64,000 nt of DNA from Ketogulonicigenium vulgare WSH-001 (lineage in GTDB: Bacteria > Pseudomonadota > Alphaproteobacteria > Rhodobacterales > Rhodobacteraceae): positions 1,986,501 through 2,050,500 of the forward strand of contig NC_017384.1 in NCBI RefSeq assembly GCF_000223375.1, written 5' to 3'. Made by a program: the position numbers and the translations under genes. The notes beneath the pieces are model-generated. The model did no database searches. It saw only the letters and a program-made list of their open reading frames with translations, and was not told the origin of the DNA. Within the stretch, counting starts at the first letter, position 1. Each line of letters begins with the position of its first letter. Positions 7,761-16,958 of the stretch are shown one piece after another.

Positions 7761-8672
7761 TTACCGCCCCTGTCCCATGCTGACTGCGATACGGTCAAGA
7801 TCGCGGCTGACCAAACGACCAATCGAGGCCGAAACATCGCCCAAAAGCTGGCGGTATCCGGTGATCGCGCGGGCAAAACCGTTATAAATCACCACCGCTG
7901 GAATTGCAGCCACAAGGCCCAGCGCCGTCGCCAGCAGCGCCTCGGCGATGCCCGGTGCCACCACGGCCAAGTTGGTGGTCTGCGTCTCGGCAATGCCGAT
8001 AAAGCTGTTCATGATCCCCCACACCGTGCCGAACAGGCCGACAAACGGCCCGACCGAGCCGATGGTGGCCAGCAGGCCGACACCGCGCCCGATCCGGCGA
8101 CCGGCGGCAATTTCGATCCGGTTCATGCGCGAGGCGACACGTTCTTTCACGCCCTCGCCGTCCACCTGCCCCAGCACATCTTGCGACGCCGCGATCTCGT
8201 CCGAGGCGGCACGCACCAGCAGCGCGGGGGCGCCGCTGCGGCCGGCAAGGGCGGCGCTGGCGTCCGACAGGCTGCGCGATTGTTCCAGCAGGCGCAGTGT
8301 GCGGCGGGCGCGGCCACGGGCACCGGTCAGTTGCAGCCATTTCGCAACCAGCACGATCCAAGTCACGATCGCCGCAGCAGCAAGGCCAATCATCACCGAT
8401 TTCACGACCACATCGGCCTGATTATACATGCCCATGGGCGACATATCATGGCCGCCAAGGCCGGTTTCGATTTGGACGGGCTCGGCTTGTGCAGGCGCGG
8501 GTGCCGTCGTCTGGGGCGTCACAGCCTCGGGTGCTGCGGCCTCGGGAACAGGTGCTTCAGGAACAGTGACTTCGGGCACTGCCGCGTCAGGCGCGGGCGC
8601 CTCTTGGGCCAGCAGCGCGCCACCCGTAACCGAGGCAAACAGCCCCAAAACCAAAGCCAAAATGAGGCGCAT
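7761..8672 (-). CDS. exbB: Biopolymer transport protein ExbB (MotA/TolQ/ExbB family), extended N-terminus
   Basis: 303-residue proton-channel subunit. A signal-peptide-like N-terminus ([20 protein letters not shown]) is followed by a low-complexity Ala/Pro/Glu/Val segment of about 60 residues. Three transmembrane helices then occur at roughly 100-125, 200-235 and 245-265, with the ExbB/TolQ signature [19 protein letters not shown] in the second. The extended, exported N-terminus is a known variant of ExbB. Start choice: ATG 8672 has AAGG 8 nt upstream; ATG 8696 would add 8 residues. The frame open to 8816 has no ribosome binding site. First gene of exbB-exbD-tonB. Confidence 0.9.
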   Translation of the reverse strand: MRLILALVLGLFASVTGGALLAQEAPAPDAAVPEVTVPEAPVPEAAAPEAVTPQTTAPAPAQAEPVQIETGLGGHDMSPMGMYNQADVVVKSVMIGLAAAAIVTWIVLVAKWLQLTGARGRARRTLRLLEQSRSLSDASAALAGRSGAPALLVRAASDEIAASQDVLGQVDGEGVKERVASRMNRIEIAAGRRIGRGVGLLATIGSVGPFVGLFGTVWGIMNSFIGIAETQTTNLAVVAPGIAEALLATALGLVAAIPAVVIYNGFARAITGYRQLLGDVSASIGRLVSRDLDRIAVSMGQGR

Positions 8673-9055
8673 CGCGAAAACCTTGCCGAGAGTCATGACA
8701 ATCCATCTACCGTCGTTTCTATCAATCGGCTTGCCCCGTTTGCCCCCGAAGGACCAAAACAGAGGCTGGCTGCGCGAGCGATTAAGCCCGTGAACCGTCG
8801 CTACGAGATAGGGCACGCGTCGACGAGTATTTTAGTCAGGAATACCTGATATGTTGCCGGGATGACACATCTTTTGCAGGATATTCCGTTAGGTCACCTC
8901 ATATCTATGTGAAATTTTCCGTGATCGCCCAAGCACGCAATCACTTCGTTCACGAAATCTTAGGCCGATTCCGCAATATTTTGATCCACAGCGGAAGATC
9001 GCGTTATATTAACGCAATATCACGCGCAGCGCCGCAGACCGAGAGGCCACTGACC
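8673..9055. other. Divergent intergenic region between exbB and a glycosyltransferase gene
   Basis: About 380 bp, more AT-rich than its surroundings, with no convincing gene. It must hold promoters in both directions. The only structure I can point to is the perfect inverted repeat GCGTTA-tat-TAACGC at 9001-9015, 41 bp before the glycosyltransferase start. No iron (Fur/Irr) box was recognised by eye. Confidence 0.5.
9001..9015. promoter_or_regulatory. Inverted repeat upstream of glycosyltransferase gene
   Basis: GCGTTA (9001-9006), tat, TAACGC (9010-9015): perfect 6-bp arms with a 3-bp centre, positioned where an operator or core promoter would be. Protein partner unknown. Confidence 0.3.
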
Positions 9056-10618
9056 ATGTCTATGCTCTTTGACGAAGTCTTTTATCGCAAGCAAACCCGG
9101 CTTGGACTGCGCGCGACAGAGGAGCATTTCAACACGGCTGGCGACGCAAAAGGCTTTGATCCTACGCCATATTTTTCGACCTCTTATTACAAGGCGCGTT
9201 ATCCAGACTGGCAGGCGGGCGGCGCACAAACCGCGATCGAGGATATGGTCAACCGAATGCGCCGCGGCGAGGCACGCCAGCCGCATCCGTTAATAGATCC
9301 GGCCTATTACCGCGAGACATATCCTGACCTGCGCAGCTTGAATGCCGATGCCTATTTCCATTTCGTCAAACATGGCGACCATGAACAGCGATCGCCATCG
9401 GCAGATTTTGATGCGCATTTCTATGCAAATACGTATCTATTGCCCGAACAGCCCCGCCCATTTCTGCACTATGTGACGATTGGCAAGGCGCTGGGCTATC
9501 TGCCGCGCCCGCAAATCCGCAGCTTTGACGAATCACGCGCCGCTAGCGCGGCGAAAACGCAGGGTCTGAAAAAGCCGATTCTGATTCTTGTCCATAGCGC
9601 ACAGGCGACGGGCGTACCGATTCTGGCGCGCGATCTTGCGCTCTATTTCAAGGCCGAGGGCTGGGACCCGGTTTTCTTTCTGATGCAAGCTGGGCCGCTG
9701 CTGCCGTTTTTCGAGCAGATCGGCCCGGTGTTTATCGGGGCCGAAGGATGGGACCCGATCGGCCTGCGCACGGGAATGCCACAGATGGTGCCTGCCTTGA
9801 TCACCACCGCTGCGGCCGCGCATTTTGGCGCCGATCTGGCCGCGCAGGGCAGCCCATGTGTCATCCTCATCCACGAGATGGCACAGTACATCCACGCGCA
9901 GAATTTGATGCCGTCCCTGCAAGATGCACAGCGCGCGGGCGCAACGCTGATCGGATCAATTCCGCGACAGGCTGCCGGTCTAGCCGATGCATTGGGGGCG
10001 CTGCCGACAATTCAGCCCGGCATCACGCTACCGCAAACGACAATGCAAAGTTTTCGCGACGCGCAACGACAGTTCGGGGCAGCCCCCATGTTCATCGGCG
10101 CGGGCACCGGCGAATATCGAAAAGGTCTGGACCTTTTCATCGACGCCGCGCGCGACATTACGGCAAACCTACCGGACGCGACCTTTGTCTGGCTTGGTCA
10201 GCTACAGCAAGCGGGCCGTATCATGGTGCAACAGGCGCAGGATGATGGGATCAAACTGATCACGCCTGGTTTCGTATCCGATTCCCTTGCATGGTATCGT
10301 GCGGCAGATGCCTATTTGCTGACATCGCGGCAAGATCCCGGCCCCACAACCGTGATCCAAGCGGCTGCCGTTGGCACCCGTTTTGTCGGCTATGCGGCGG
10401 ATATCGGATTGATCGGCGTCGCAGACAGCCTCGGCACCTTTATCACGCCCGGCGATCAGGCTGGTTTCGTCCGCGCGGCTTTGGCGCAGGCACAGGCGAA
10501 CACGCCCGCTTTACGCCGGGCGACGCGGAAAATGGTGGCGCAGCACACGTCCTTTAAAACCTATGGTGCGGCCGTCCTGCAGCGGCTTACATCTCGTCCA
10601 GCATCTTCTGCAACTTAA
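9056..10618 (+). CDS. Glycosyltransferase (GT4-like, with N-terminal extension)
   Basis: 520-residue protein. The C-terminal half is a GT-B retaining glycosyltransferase: FIGAGTGEYRKGLDLFIDAA, then FVWLG, LITPGFVSD, and the donor-site region ADAYLLTSRQDPGPTTVIQA, which replaces the common E-x7-E motif by D/Q-type residues. The N-terminal ~170 residues contain repeated YY/Y-rich segments (FSTSYYKARYPDW, DPAYYRETYPDLR, FDAHFYANTYL), a pattern seen at the N-terminus of some surface-glycan transferases. The upstream frame is open to 8909, but ATG 9056 has GAGAGG before it. It is convergent with the acetyltransferase gene, overlapping it by 32 bp. Cytoplasmic; probably builds a surface glycan with its neighbours. 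Confidence 0.8.
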   Translation: MSMLFDEVFYRKQTRLGLRATEEHFNTAGDAKGFDPTPYFSTSYYKARYPDWQAGGAQTAIEDMVNRMRRGEARQPHPLIDPAYYRETYPDLRSLNADAYFHFVKHGDHEQRSPSADFDAHFYANTYLLPEQPRPFLHYVTIGKALGYLPRPQIRSFDESRAASAAKTQGLKKPILILVHSAQATGVPILARDLALYFKAEGWDPVFFLMQAGPLLPFFEQIGPVFIGAEGWDPIGLRTGMPQMVPALITTAAAAHFGADLAAQGSPCVILIHEMAQYIHAQNLMPSLQDAQRAGATLIGSIPRQAAGLADALGALPTIQPGITLPQTTMQSFRDAQRQFGAAPMFIGAGTGEYRKGLDLFIDAARDITANLPDATFVWLGQLQQAGRIMVQQAQDDGIKLITPGFVSDSLAWYRAADAYLLTSRQDPGPTTVIQAAAVGTRFVGYAADIGLIGVADSLGTFITPGDQAGFVRAALAQAQANTPALRRATRKMVAQHTSFKTYGAAVLQRLTSRPASSAT

Positions 10619-11285
10619 GCCATTTGCGGATCGGCATCGCGGGATTGCCGATCATCTTTGCGCCTGCTGGCACATCGCGCAACACGACAGCGCCGACACC
10701 AATCACAGCACCCTCGCCGATGCGAATAGGGCGCTGTGGCGTGCCGTTCATAATCACGGCGCCAGGGGCGATATTCACTTCGGCTCCGATGTCGATATGG
10801 CTAAGAACCAGACATTCCGCGCTAAGAACGGCGAAATCACCCACTGTGACATCATGCCCGACCAGCGTCGCCTCGATCAGCGTGCCAATTCCAAAACGCG
10901 TATTAGGCCCAATCCGGGTGCGCGGACCACAAATCGTGCCGTGCGAAAAGATCGTGCCTTTGTCCACGCCCTCCATACCGAGTGTCGAAATGTTTCCAAT
11001 CGTCGCCCCCTCGGCGACAAGGTCGTGAAAAATACGCTTTCGCAGCGGAATCCCGCCCGCCATGATCAGAACAGGCACATCTGGATAAAGCTTTAGTCGT
11101 TCATCTCGCGACAGAACGGGCACACCTAAAACGGGGTGCAGGTGACCATTAGAGAGTTCATCGACCATCGCGACAACGCGGACCCGCCCCTGCCAGAGCA
11201 GCTCCGCCTCGTTCAGCATCAAAAGCGCATTGCCGCGCGTGCCAAAGACGACGACTTCGTCATATTCCGCAGTCGATTTCATCAT
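10587..11285 (-). CDS. Sugar O/N-acetyltransferase, NeuD/PglD-like (left-handed beta-helix)
   Basis: 232-residue hexapeptide-repeat acyltransferase. The N-terminal sugar-nucleotide-binding domain (EVVVFGTRGNALLMLNEAE, VPVLIMAGG) is followed by a left-handed beta-helix of hexapeptide repeats from about residue 100 (GTIFSHGTICGPRTRIGPNT, IGAEVNIAPGAVI, IGEGAVIGVGAVV), ending VPAGAKMIGNPA. The architecture matches PglD/PerB/NeuD enzymes that acetylate 4-amino-sugar nucleotides from acetyl-CoA. The upstream aminotransferase would supply such a substrate. Translation is coupled: ATG overlaps the aminotransferase stop by 4 bp. Its 3' end overlaps the convergent glycosyltransferase by 32 bp. Confidence 0.85.
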   Translation of the reverse strand: MMKSTAEYDEVVVFGTRGNALLMLNEAELLWQGRVRVVAMVDELSNGHLHPVLGVPVLSRDERLKLYPDVPVLIMAGGIPLRKRIFHDLVAEGATIGNISTLGMEGVDKGTIFSHGTICGPRTRIGPNTRFGIGTLIEATLVGHDVTVGDFAVLSAECLVLSHIDIGAEVNIAPGAVIMNGTPQRPIRIGEGAVIGVGAVVLRDVPAGAKMIGNPAMPIRKWLKLQKMLDEM

Positions 11286-12400
11286 AAATCGCCTTTTATG
11301 AACCCTGTGGTCACTTGAATGATCTTAGCTTGATCTGCCGTGCTTAACCGACCGTGAAAAGGAAGGCAGATCACTTCACCCGCGCGCGCTGGCGCGATGG
11401 GATGCGGTGCTGCGGTGATCACGGGCGCATCCGGAAAAGCAGTGCCCGGCCCGCAAAGCAGCGGAAAGTGATCGCGCGCGAAAACATGCTGCGCGGCCAG
11501 CGCGTTGAACAGGCCAGCACGGCGCGCCGGCGGCAGGCGCAGCGCATAATAGGTCAGGTTATCACTGGCCCCGCCCCGCGCAGCTTGAATGGAAACATCG
11601 GGAAGAGTGGCAAAAGCGGCGTCATAACGGCAACGCAAATCCCGGCGGGCGGCAATTTCAGCCGGAAGATCGGGCAGCAGCGCCAGACCCATCGCGGCCT
11701 GCGCCTCGGATAATTTGCCGTTGATGCCAAAGCCAACGGGTCGCCCTTGGTCCAGACCAAAATTGCGCATTCGGCGCATCGCCGCACCGTTTTCGGGATG
11801 GGTGACGATATACCCGCCCTCGCCCGTATGCAGCAGCTTGGTCGCATGCAGCGAAAAAGCCGTTGCATCGCCAAAGTTACCGATCGGCTGCCCCTGCCAT
11901 GTGACGCCATAGGCATGGGCCGCATCATAGACCAGCCACAGCCTGTGTTGGCGCGCAATATCCGCAAGCGCATCTGTATCGCAGGGCTGGCCCAGCAGAT
12001 GGACCGGCATGATCGCCGCGGTGCGCGGCGTGATCGCCGCACGCACGGCATCGGGGCAGATGTTCAGGCTGTCGGGCTGGACATCGACAAAAACCGGCTG
12101 AAACCCACACCAGCGGATCACCTGCGCTGTTGCGGCAAAGCTGATCGCAGGGGTGATCACCTCGGCCCCGGGGGGAAGGTCTCCCAGTTGCAGCGCCATC
12201 ATCAGCGCTGTCGTCCCCGAGGCCGCCAACCCAACCGTGCGCCCCGGCAGATCAGCAGCCAGCGCCATTTCCAGACGTTGGTGCAGAACGCCGCCATTTG
12301 TCAGCCAAGCGGCGTCAATCGCCTCGGACAACAGCGCAGTGTAGCGCGGCAGATCAGGCAGCATCGGCGCGCCGACGGTAATGATCGCACTAGCAGACAT
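11282..12400 (-). CDS. DegT/DnrJ/EryC1/StrS sugar aminotransferase
   Basis: PLP-dependent aminotransferase of 372 residues that converts a keto-sugar nucleotide to an amino-sugar. Seen: the GLAASGTTALMMAL phosphate-binding region, Asp159 in VYDAAHAYG (pyridine N partner), Lys188 in SLHATKLLHTGEGG (Schiff base), and the substrate loop NFGLDQGRPVGFGINGKLSEAQAAMGL. The start at 12400 lies 11 bp inside the upstream glycosyltransferase gene; the longer open frame to 12559 is a shadow of that gene. Together with the downstream PglD-like enzyme this suggests synthesis of an N-acetylated amino-deoxy sugar. The dehydratase expected to precede it is not in the window. Confidence 0.88.
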   Translation of the reverse strand: MSASAIITVGAPMLPDLPRYTALLSEAIDAAWLTNGGVLHQRLEMALAADLPGRTVGLAASGTTALMMALQLGDLPPGAEVITPAISFAATAQVIRWCGFQPVFVDVQPDSLNICPDAVRAAITPRTAAIMPVHLLGQPCDTDALADIARQHRLWLVYDAAHAYGVTWQGQPIGNFGDATAFSLHATKLLHTGEGGYIVTHPENGAAMRRMRNFGLDQGRPVGFGINGKLSEAQAAMGLALLPDLPAEIAARRDLRCRYDAAFATLPDVSIQAARGGASDNLTYYALRLPPARRAGLFNALAAQHVFARDHFPLLCGPGTAFPDAPVITAAPHPIAPARAGEVICLPFHGRLSTADQAKIIQVTTGFIKGDL

Positions 12401-14570
12401 CGAACGCCCCCTGCGCAAGCGCCTCGGCCACGGCGCGGTTATTGCCGAGTTTTTGTTGATAGCGCGGGTAGTAGCGCATGGACGACCCCGCAACCGGCAG
12501 CATGTAATAGCCACCGGCGCGACAGACGACGCCCAGCATCCGCTCGACCGCGTGGGCAAGTGTGCCGTCGACTTGGCCCGCTTCGGGCGGGAAATGGCTG
12601 GCCTCTAGCGCCAGATCCAAAATCGGTTGCAGCGCGGCCGTGCGCGCCCAGAACATCGATCCTGCCGGAAACTGCAGAGCATCGTTTTCGGGTAACGGTG
12701 TCGCCATCCCCATGCGATAGGCCAGTTCCGCACCGATATCGCGATTGAACCCCCAATGCGCCGCATTGAGCACCGAGCGATGTACCACTGGCATGACGAT
12801 CCCCAGCCTTGGGACACTGTCGAACAGCGAAAGGATGCGGTTTACATCCGCCGGATCACCAAGCAGGCAGTCCAGAATATGCGACAGCCATTCATCCAAC
12901 ATACTGGAATGTAGGGATTTCTTTCCATGCAGATGCAGAACGATATCGTGGTCGGCATAGGCATCACCAAAGCCGTAGAGCTTTGGAAAGATATCGCGAC
13001 CGCGGTTCGGCAGCACGCGCACCTGCGCCTGTGGCAGGGCACGTTCGATCTGGGCGGCCTTTTCGGCCGTATCCGTCGAGACATACAGGCTAAGGGGCAG
13101 CGGAATCTGCGCAAGACGTTTCGCGAAAACCGGGGCAAGCTCTTGGTAATAAAGATGTAAAAAGACGCCGATGGGACGCGCGGGCGCGGGCGCTTCGCGG
13201 CGGGGTTGCAGCACAAGGTGACGCTTGCGCGTCTCGGTCACATAATCCTGTGGTTGGTGCGCCCATAGCGGCATATTGCGCAGGCAGCGGGTCAACATCG
13301 CATCGCGCTCAAAATCGGCGACACGTAACGGCAGCGGATTCGCAGCGTCGTCGGTCACCTCTTGCAGGCGGCGGGCCCCGGCAGCAATCTGTTCAAGTTG
13401 CACGGGATCAGACAGGGTGCGGGCAAAGCGCTGCACCTGACGCAGGTCAGCCATCAAGGGATGAATGACCCCGCCATATACTTCGGCAGGCGGGGCGGGC
13501 TGAGACATATTGCCTATTTGACCGGCAATCGCGGTGATTTCGCGCGCTGCGGACAGCATGCCTTGGGACTGGGTTTCCCCCCCAACGCCGGGCGACGACA
13601 GATCCAGCGCCCGCGCCGGGGCGCGGCGAACGGCACAGGGCGGCACATTGTTTTCGGCCAAAAGCCTGCGGGCGACCTGTACGAATTGCTCGGCCCGCCT
13701 GTCAAAACTATAGCCCGCCTGCACGCGTGCATGCATGTCCAGCCGCGCAGCAGGGGTTATGGGGGGGCTGGTCAGCAGCGTGTTCAGATGCAGCACCATC
13801 TCGATCCGCCCGCGCGCCTGGAATAATTCTGGCAGATCGGGCACCTCGTACCCCGGGATCAGATCCGAGACGACATGTGCGCCAGCCGACAGCGCATCAT
13901 AGCTGCGGTTACTCATGATGCCGTAGCCGGCCATATAGGGAGCGTGGCTGTTCAGTACGACGCGCGCACGGGCATAAAGCGCGGCGAGTTCGTGATAATT
14001 CACGCGCGTGCCCTGAATATAGCGGTCAGGCACAATCCCTTCCCAACCCATACCCCAGATTTTGACGTCAAAACCGGATTGCACCGCCTCGACGACCAGC
14101 GGCCGTTCGGCGCGGGGGGCGTAGCTGCCAACAAAGATGATCGGCAGATCAGCGGCGCCATCCTCGCGTTTTGATGGATGAAAATGGCTCGGCTCGGTCG
14201 CCTGCATGAGAGGCGTGGTCGGGATACCGAAGCTGGTAAAATAATCTGTCATCAGCTGCGCGCCGGTGAAGATATGCTGATAACGACGCAGCATGCCCGC
14301 CGTTGCCAAATTCGGCGGGGTGATCATCCACAAAATGTTCGGCACATCGGGTAACGGCTCTTCGAGATAGGGGCCGACGATGCGCAGCACCACATCGCGC
14401 CCCGGCGTGACATCGGGCACTTCGCCGCGAAACAGCAGCGCTGCGCCGCAACCGGGGATGCGCCCGATCGCCCGTACAAGCCCCTCGGCAAATTGCGTAT
14501 CACCCCAGCTGCGGCCATTTCCGCGCAGAGCGTTCACACTGATATGAATGAATAAATTATCGTCGAACAC
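12390..14570 (-). CDS. Bifunctional glycosyltransferase with C-terminal RgpF (rhamnan synthesis) domain
   Basis: 726-residue cytoplasmic protein, first gene of a three-gene operon. Residues 1-310 form a GT-B-like domain (IIFVGSYAPRAERPLVVEA, VKIWGMGWEG, then the CgeB-type site NSHAPYMAGYGIMSNRSYDA with ALSAGAHVVSD). A variable linker (310-460) follows. Residues about 465-720 are an RgpF domain (IGVFLHLYYQELAPVFAKRL, VLPNRGRDIFPKLYGFGDAY, VLHLHGKKS, FPAGSMFWAR). RgpF-type domains transfer sugars in rhamnan/O-antigen synthesis. The product is probably a cell-surface polysaccharide rich in deoxy-sugars. Residue-level activity cannot be judged from sequence alone. Confidence 0.82.
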   Translation of the reverse strand: MFDDNLFIHISVNALRGNGRSWGDTQFAEGLVRAIGRIPGCGAALLFRGEVPDVTPGRDVVLRIVGPYLEEPLPDVPNILWMITPPNLATAGMLRRYQHIFTGAQLMTDYFTSFGIPTTPLMQATEPSHFHPSKREDGAADLPIIFVGSYAPRAERPLVVEAVQSGFDVKIWGMGWEGIVPDRYIQGTRVNYHELAALYARARVVLNSHAPYMAGYGIMSNRSYDALSAGAHVVSDLIPGYEVPDLPELFQARGRIEMVLHLNTLLTSPPITPAARLDMHARVQAGYSFDRRAEQFVQVARRLLAENNVPPCAVRRAPARALDLSSPGVGGETQSQGMLSAAREITAIAGQIGNMSQPAPPAEVYGGVIHPLMADLRQVQRFARTLSDPVQLEQIAAGARRLQEVTDDAANPLPLRVADFERDAMLTRCLRNMPLWAHQPQDYVTETRKRHLVLQPRREAPAPARPIGVFLHLYYQELAPVFAKRLAQIPLPLSLYVSTDTAEKAAQIERALPQAQVRVLPNRGRDIFPKLYGFGDAYADHDIVLHLHGKKSLHSSMLDEWLSHILDCLLGDPADVNRILSLFDSVPRLGIVMPVVHRSVLNAAHWGFNRDIGAELAYRMGMATPLPENDALQFPAGSMFWARTAALQPILDLALEASHFPPEAGQVDGTLAHAVERMLGVVCRAGGYYMLPVAGSSMRYYPRYQQKLGNNRAVAEALAQGAFDVC

Positions 14571-14650
14571 GCCAGCGTCACTTTAAACCTGACTTAGCAT
14601 AGCGTCTGGCGTGTCCGCGCCAAAGGAAATCTGCGTCCTTGGTTAACTTT

Positions 14651-15568
14651 TTAGCTCATCTTCCGCCGGGCCGACCGGCCTCGTCTCGCCGCGACCAACA
14701 GACCCACCCCGATCAGCACCGCACCGATCAGATGAAAGCTTTCGAACCGCTCGCCCAGGAAAATCACCGCCAGCGCGCTGCCAAAAACCGGCAGCAGATG
14801 GATGAACAGCCCGGCGCGGCCCGCGCCCAGCAATTCGACCCCGCGATTAAAACACAGGTAGGACAGAAAGCTGGGAAAGATCACCAAATAGGCCAGTGCG
14901 GCGACCATTTGCGGCGTCAGGCGCATCACCTGTCCGCTGGCATGCTCAGTGAGATAGGGCGGCAAAAGCGCCAGCGCACCAACGATAAAGAGCGCCACCA
15001 GAAAGCTGAGCGGGTGCATCGCGGGCTTTTTGCGCAGCAGTGCGGAATAGAACGTATAGGCCACGACAGCCGCCAGCACCCACAGATCGCCGGTGTTGAA
15101 ACCAAGGCTGGTCAGCGTTTCCAGATGCCCGCGCGCCGCGATAAAGATCACCCCGCCCAGCGACAGCACAACCCCGATGATCTGCTGTGGCAGCGGGCGT
15201 TCCCGGTAGAGCACGAAACAGGCTAGCAAGATCAGCAGCGGCATCGCCGATTGCATCAACAGCGCGTTGATCGAAGCTGTCTCGCGCAGGCCCAGATAGA
15301 CAAAAGTGTTAAAGCAACTGATCCCCAACACGCCCAGCACAACGATGATCAGCCAGTGCCGACGCACCAGCGCGAGTTCGTGTTTCACATCGACGCGCCC
15401 GCGCGCCACCAGCACCACCGGAATGATCGCCAGCGCCCAGCGCCAAAACGCCATGGCAACGGGCGGTGCCTCGGTCAGGATGGCGCGACCGACGACAAAA
15501 TTCCCTGCCCAGAACAGGCTGGCCAGTGTCAGCAGGATTTGCGGGCTATTCCACAGGCGCGTCAGCAT
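14651..15568 (-). CDS. EamA/DMT-family transporter
   Basis: Integral membrane protein of 305 residues with ten predicted helices in two EamA repeats. The start LLTLASLFWAGNFVVGRAIL and the second-repeat YLCFNRGVELLGAGRAGLFIHLLPVFG are typical of the family. A basic tail (ARRGRSARRKMS) ends the protein. It starts 1 bp after the stop of the nucleoside hydrolase gene, so the two are co-translated. This makes a purine/pyrimidine base or related compound a plausible substrate, but that is inference from context only. Confidence 0.85.
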   Translation of the reverse strand: MLTRLWNSPQILLTLASLFWAGNFVVGRAILTEAPPVAMAFWRWALAIIPVVLVARGRVDVKHELALVRRHWLIIVVLGVLGISCFNTFVYLGLRETASINALLMQSAMPLLILLACFVLYRERPLPQQIIGVVLSLGGVIFIAARGHLETLTSLGFNTGDLWVLAAVVAYTFYSALLRKKPAMHPLSFLVALFIVGALALLPPYLTEHASGQVMRLTPQMVAALAYLVIFPSFLSYLCFNRGVELLGAGRAGLFIHLLPVFGSALAVIFLGERFESFHLIGAVLIGVGLLVAARRGRSARRKMS

Positions 15569-15569
15569 C

Positions 15570-16535
15570 TTACGCCCCCAACGCGCGGCGCATCATCTGC
15601 ACGAATGCGGCGCGGTCGGCGCGGCGGATCACGCGGGCATTGGCGGGGGTGGCGCTGCCCAGTTCGGGGTCGGCAACCTCTTGCGCGGGCAGACGCGGCG
15701 AGGAGACGCTGCTATAGCCGCGCGTCAGGCGACCTTGGGTTTCGACATCGACGACGCAGTCACCGGATTCCAGAATCAGGCTCTCGTCCAGCATGATGGC
15801 GCAGGTCAGCGCATCGGGATGCAGCGAATCGCCGACGCCATAACGCGCCATGCTGAAATCGACGCTGGCTTGGTTCACTTGCGTGAAAAAGCGCGACAGT
15901 GGCGTATCGAGGGCGGCGATATCCGCCAGTTCGGCCGCCAAAATCCCCGAATCCTGCACCGAAAGCGTCCATGTGGACAATGTGCAGGCAAAGCCCGCAT
16001 TCATCACGATCTGCGCGGCCTCGGGGTCGACGTAGAAATTGAACTCGGCGGCGGGGGTGACATTTCCTAGGGAATTATCGGTGCCACCCATGATCCACAG
16101 ATGCTTTACAGCGCCCGCAAAGCGCGGCTCTTGCACCACGGCGGCGGCGATATTCGTCAGCGGCGCTTGGGCAAGGATGGTGATCTCGCCGGGGTTGGAC
16201 ATGACGATGTCGATCAGCGCTTGCACCGCGTGGCTGGCCTCGGGGCGTTGGTGGGCGCGCGGGTAATGCGCGTCGCTCATCCCGTCCTCGCCAAAGACAT
16301 ATTCGGCGTCGATCGGCTTGCGCATCATGGGGCGGCGGCAGCCGGGATAGACCGGCACCTTGCCGCCCTTGCCTGCGACCTCCAGCGTATAAAGCGCGTT
16401 TTCGACCTGCTGGTCGAAGTCGATGTTACCGCCGCAAATAGTGACCGCCTCGACCGTCACACCCGGCTGGTGCAGCGCCAGCAGCATGGAAAAGCAGTCA
16501 TCGCCTGCGGTATCGGTGTCAATAATCAGACGCAT
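15570..16535 (-). CDS. Inosine-uridine-preferring nucleoside N-ribohydrolase family protein
   Basis: 321-residue hydrolase that splits ribonucleosides into base and ribose. The Ca-binding N-terminal motif is present as DTDTAGDD (canonical DTDPGxDD). Also seen are ILAQAPLTNIAAAV, the MGGT strand, the AEFNFYVDPEAAQIVM block (family consensus aEfN...DPeAA) and the C-terminal HPDALTCA. The shift from HDP to HPD in the last motif is slightly unusual. ATG 16535 has AAGGG 6 nt upstream; longer open frame to 16727 is unlikely to be translated. Operon with the EamA transporter; divergent from urtA. Confidence 0.85.
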   Translation of the reverse strand: MRLIIDTDTAGDDCFSMLLALHQPGVTVEAVTICGGNIDFDQQVENALYTLEVAGKGGKVPVYPGCRRPMMRKPIDAEYVFGEDGMSDAHYPRAHQRPEASHAVQALIDIVMSNPGEITILAQAPLTNIAAAVVQEPRFAGAVKHLWIMGGTDNSLGNVTPAAEFNFYVDPEAAQIVMNAGFACTLSTWTLSVQDSGILAAELADIAALDTPLSRFFTQVNQASVDFSMARYGVGDSLHPDALTCAIMLDESLILESGDCVVDVETQGRLTRGYSSVSSPRLPAQEVADPELGSATPANARVIRRADRAAFVQMMRRALGA

Positions 16536-16958
16536 GGCCTGCCCTTTCATCATCGCTTTATCCGGACCTAGCACGAAGCGCTGAACGGAACAGCGGGAAA
16601 ACCGCGCTGCGAATCTGCCCATATCGCGGCCATTTGGCGCGGGGATTGGCGCATCGGCGTATTTTTGCCGCCACGGAATTGAGCAGTTGGACAAATTGTG
16701 ACGCAAGATCGCGCAAAACTGCGACATGACATGGCGGAAATACGCATCGTATTTGATCGGTAATCGGAACGCCGCCTAGCGTGAAGGCAGGGCGAGGCCT
16801 CGTCCCAATAACGCACCACAAAGTCCATCCATCATTAGCGCATAGCCCAGCCGGGCGATGCCGCCAACATTTGCCGCCAAAGTTGGCTGGCCAGCGTCTG
16901 CTTGCCTTTTGCGCAGCCGCTGCTGCCACCCCTTGGCCGCAACAGGGAGCAACTTTTT
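16536..16958. other. Divergent intergenic region between nucleoside hydrolase and urtA
   Basis: 423 bp without a convincing gene. It contains a perfect palindrome at 16738-16754 and one further CGTATTT half-site at 16658-16664. The urtA Shine-Dalgarno (AGGGAG) is at its right edge. I looked for an NtrC site or a -24/-12 promoter, as expected for urea uptake, and found none that fits well. Confidence 0.5.
16738..16754. promoter_or_regulatory. Perfect palindrome between nucleoside hydrolase and urtA
   Basis: AAATACG-cat-CGTATTT: 7-bp perfect arms with a 3-bp centre, about 200 bp from each flanking start codon. A half-site CGTATTT recurs at 16658-16664, preceded by the same GCATCG context. It looks like the binding site of a dimeric regulator acting on one or both operons; the regulator is not identifiable here. 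Confidence 0.5.

Noticed and set aside
6918..8849. 643-codon open frame on the plus strand over exbB-exbD-tonB
   Set aside because: It is antisense to three clear genes, its product is rich in Arg/His/Gln as expected for a shadow of GC-rich coding DNA, and it has no recognisable domain.
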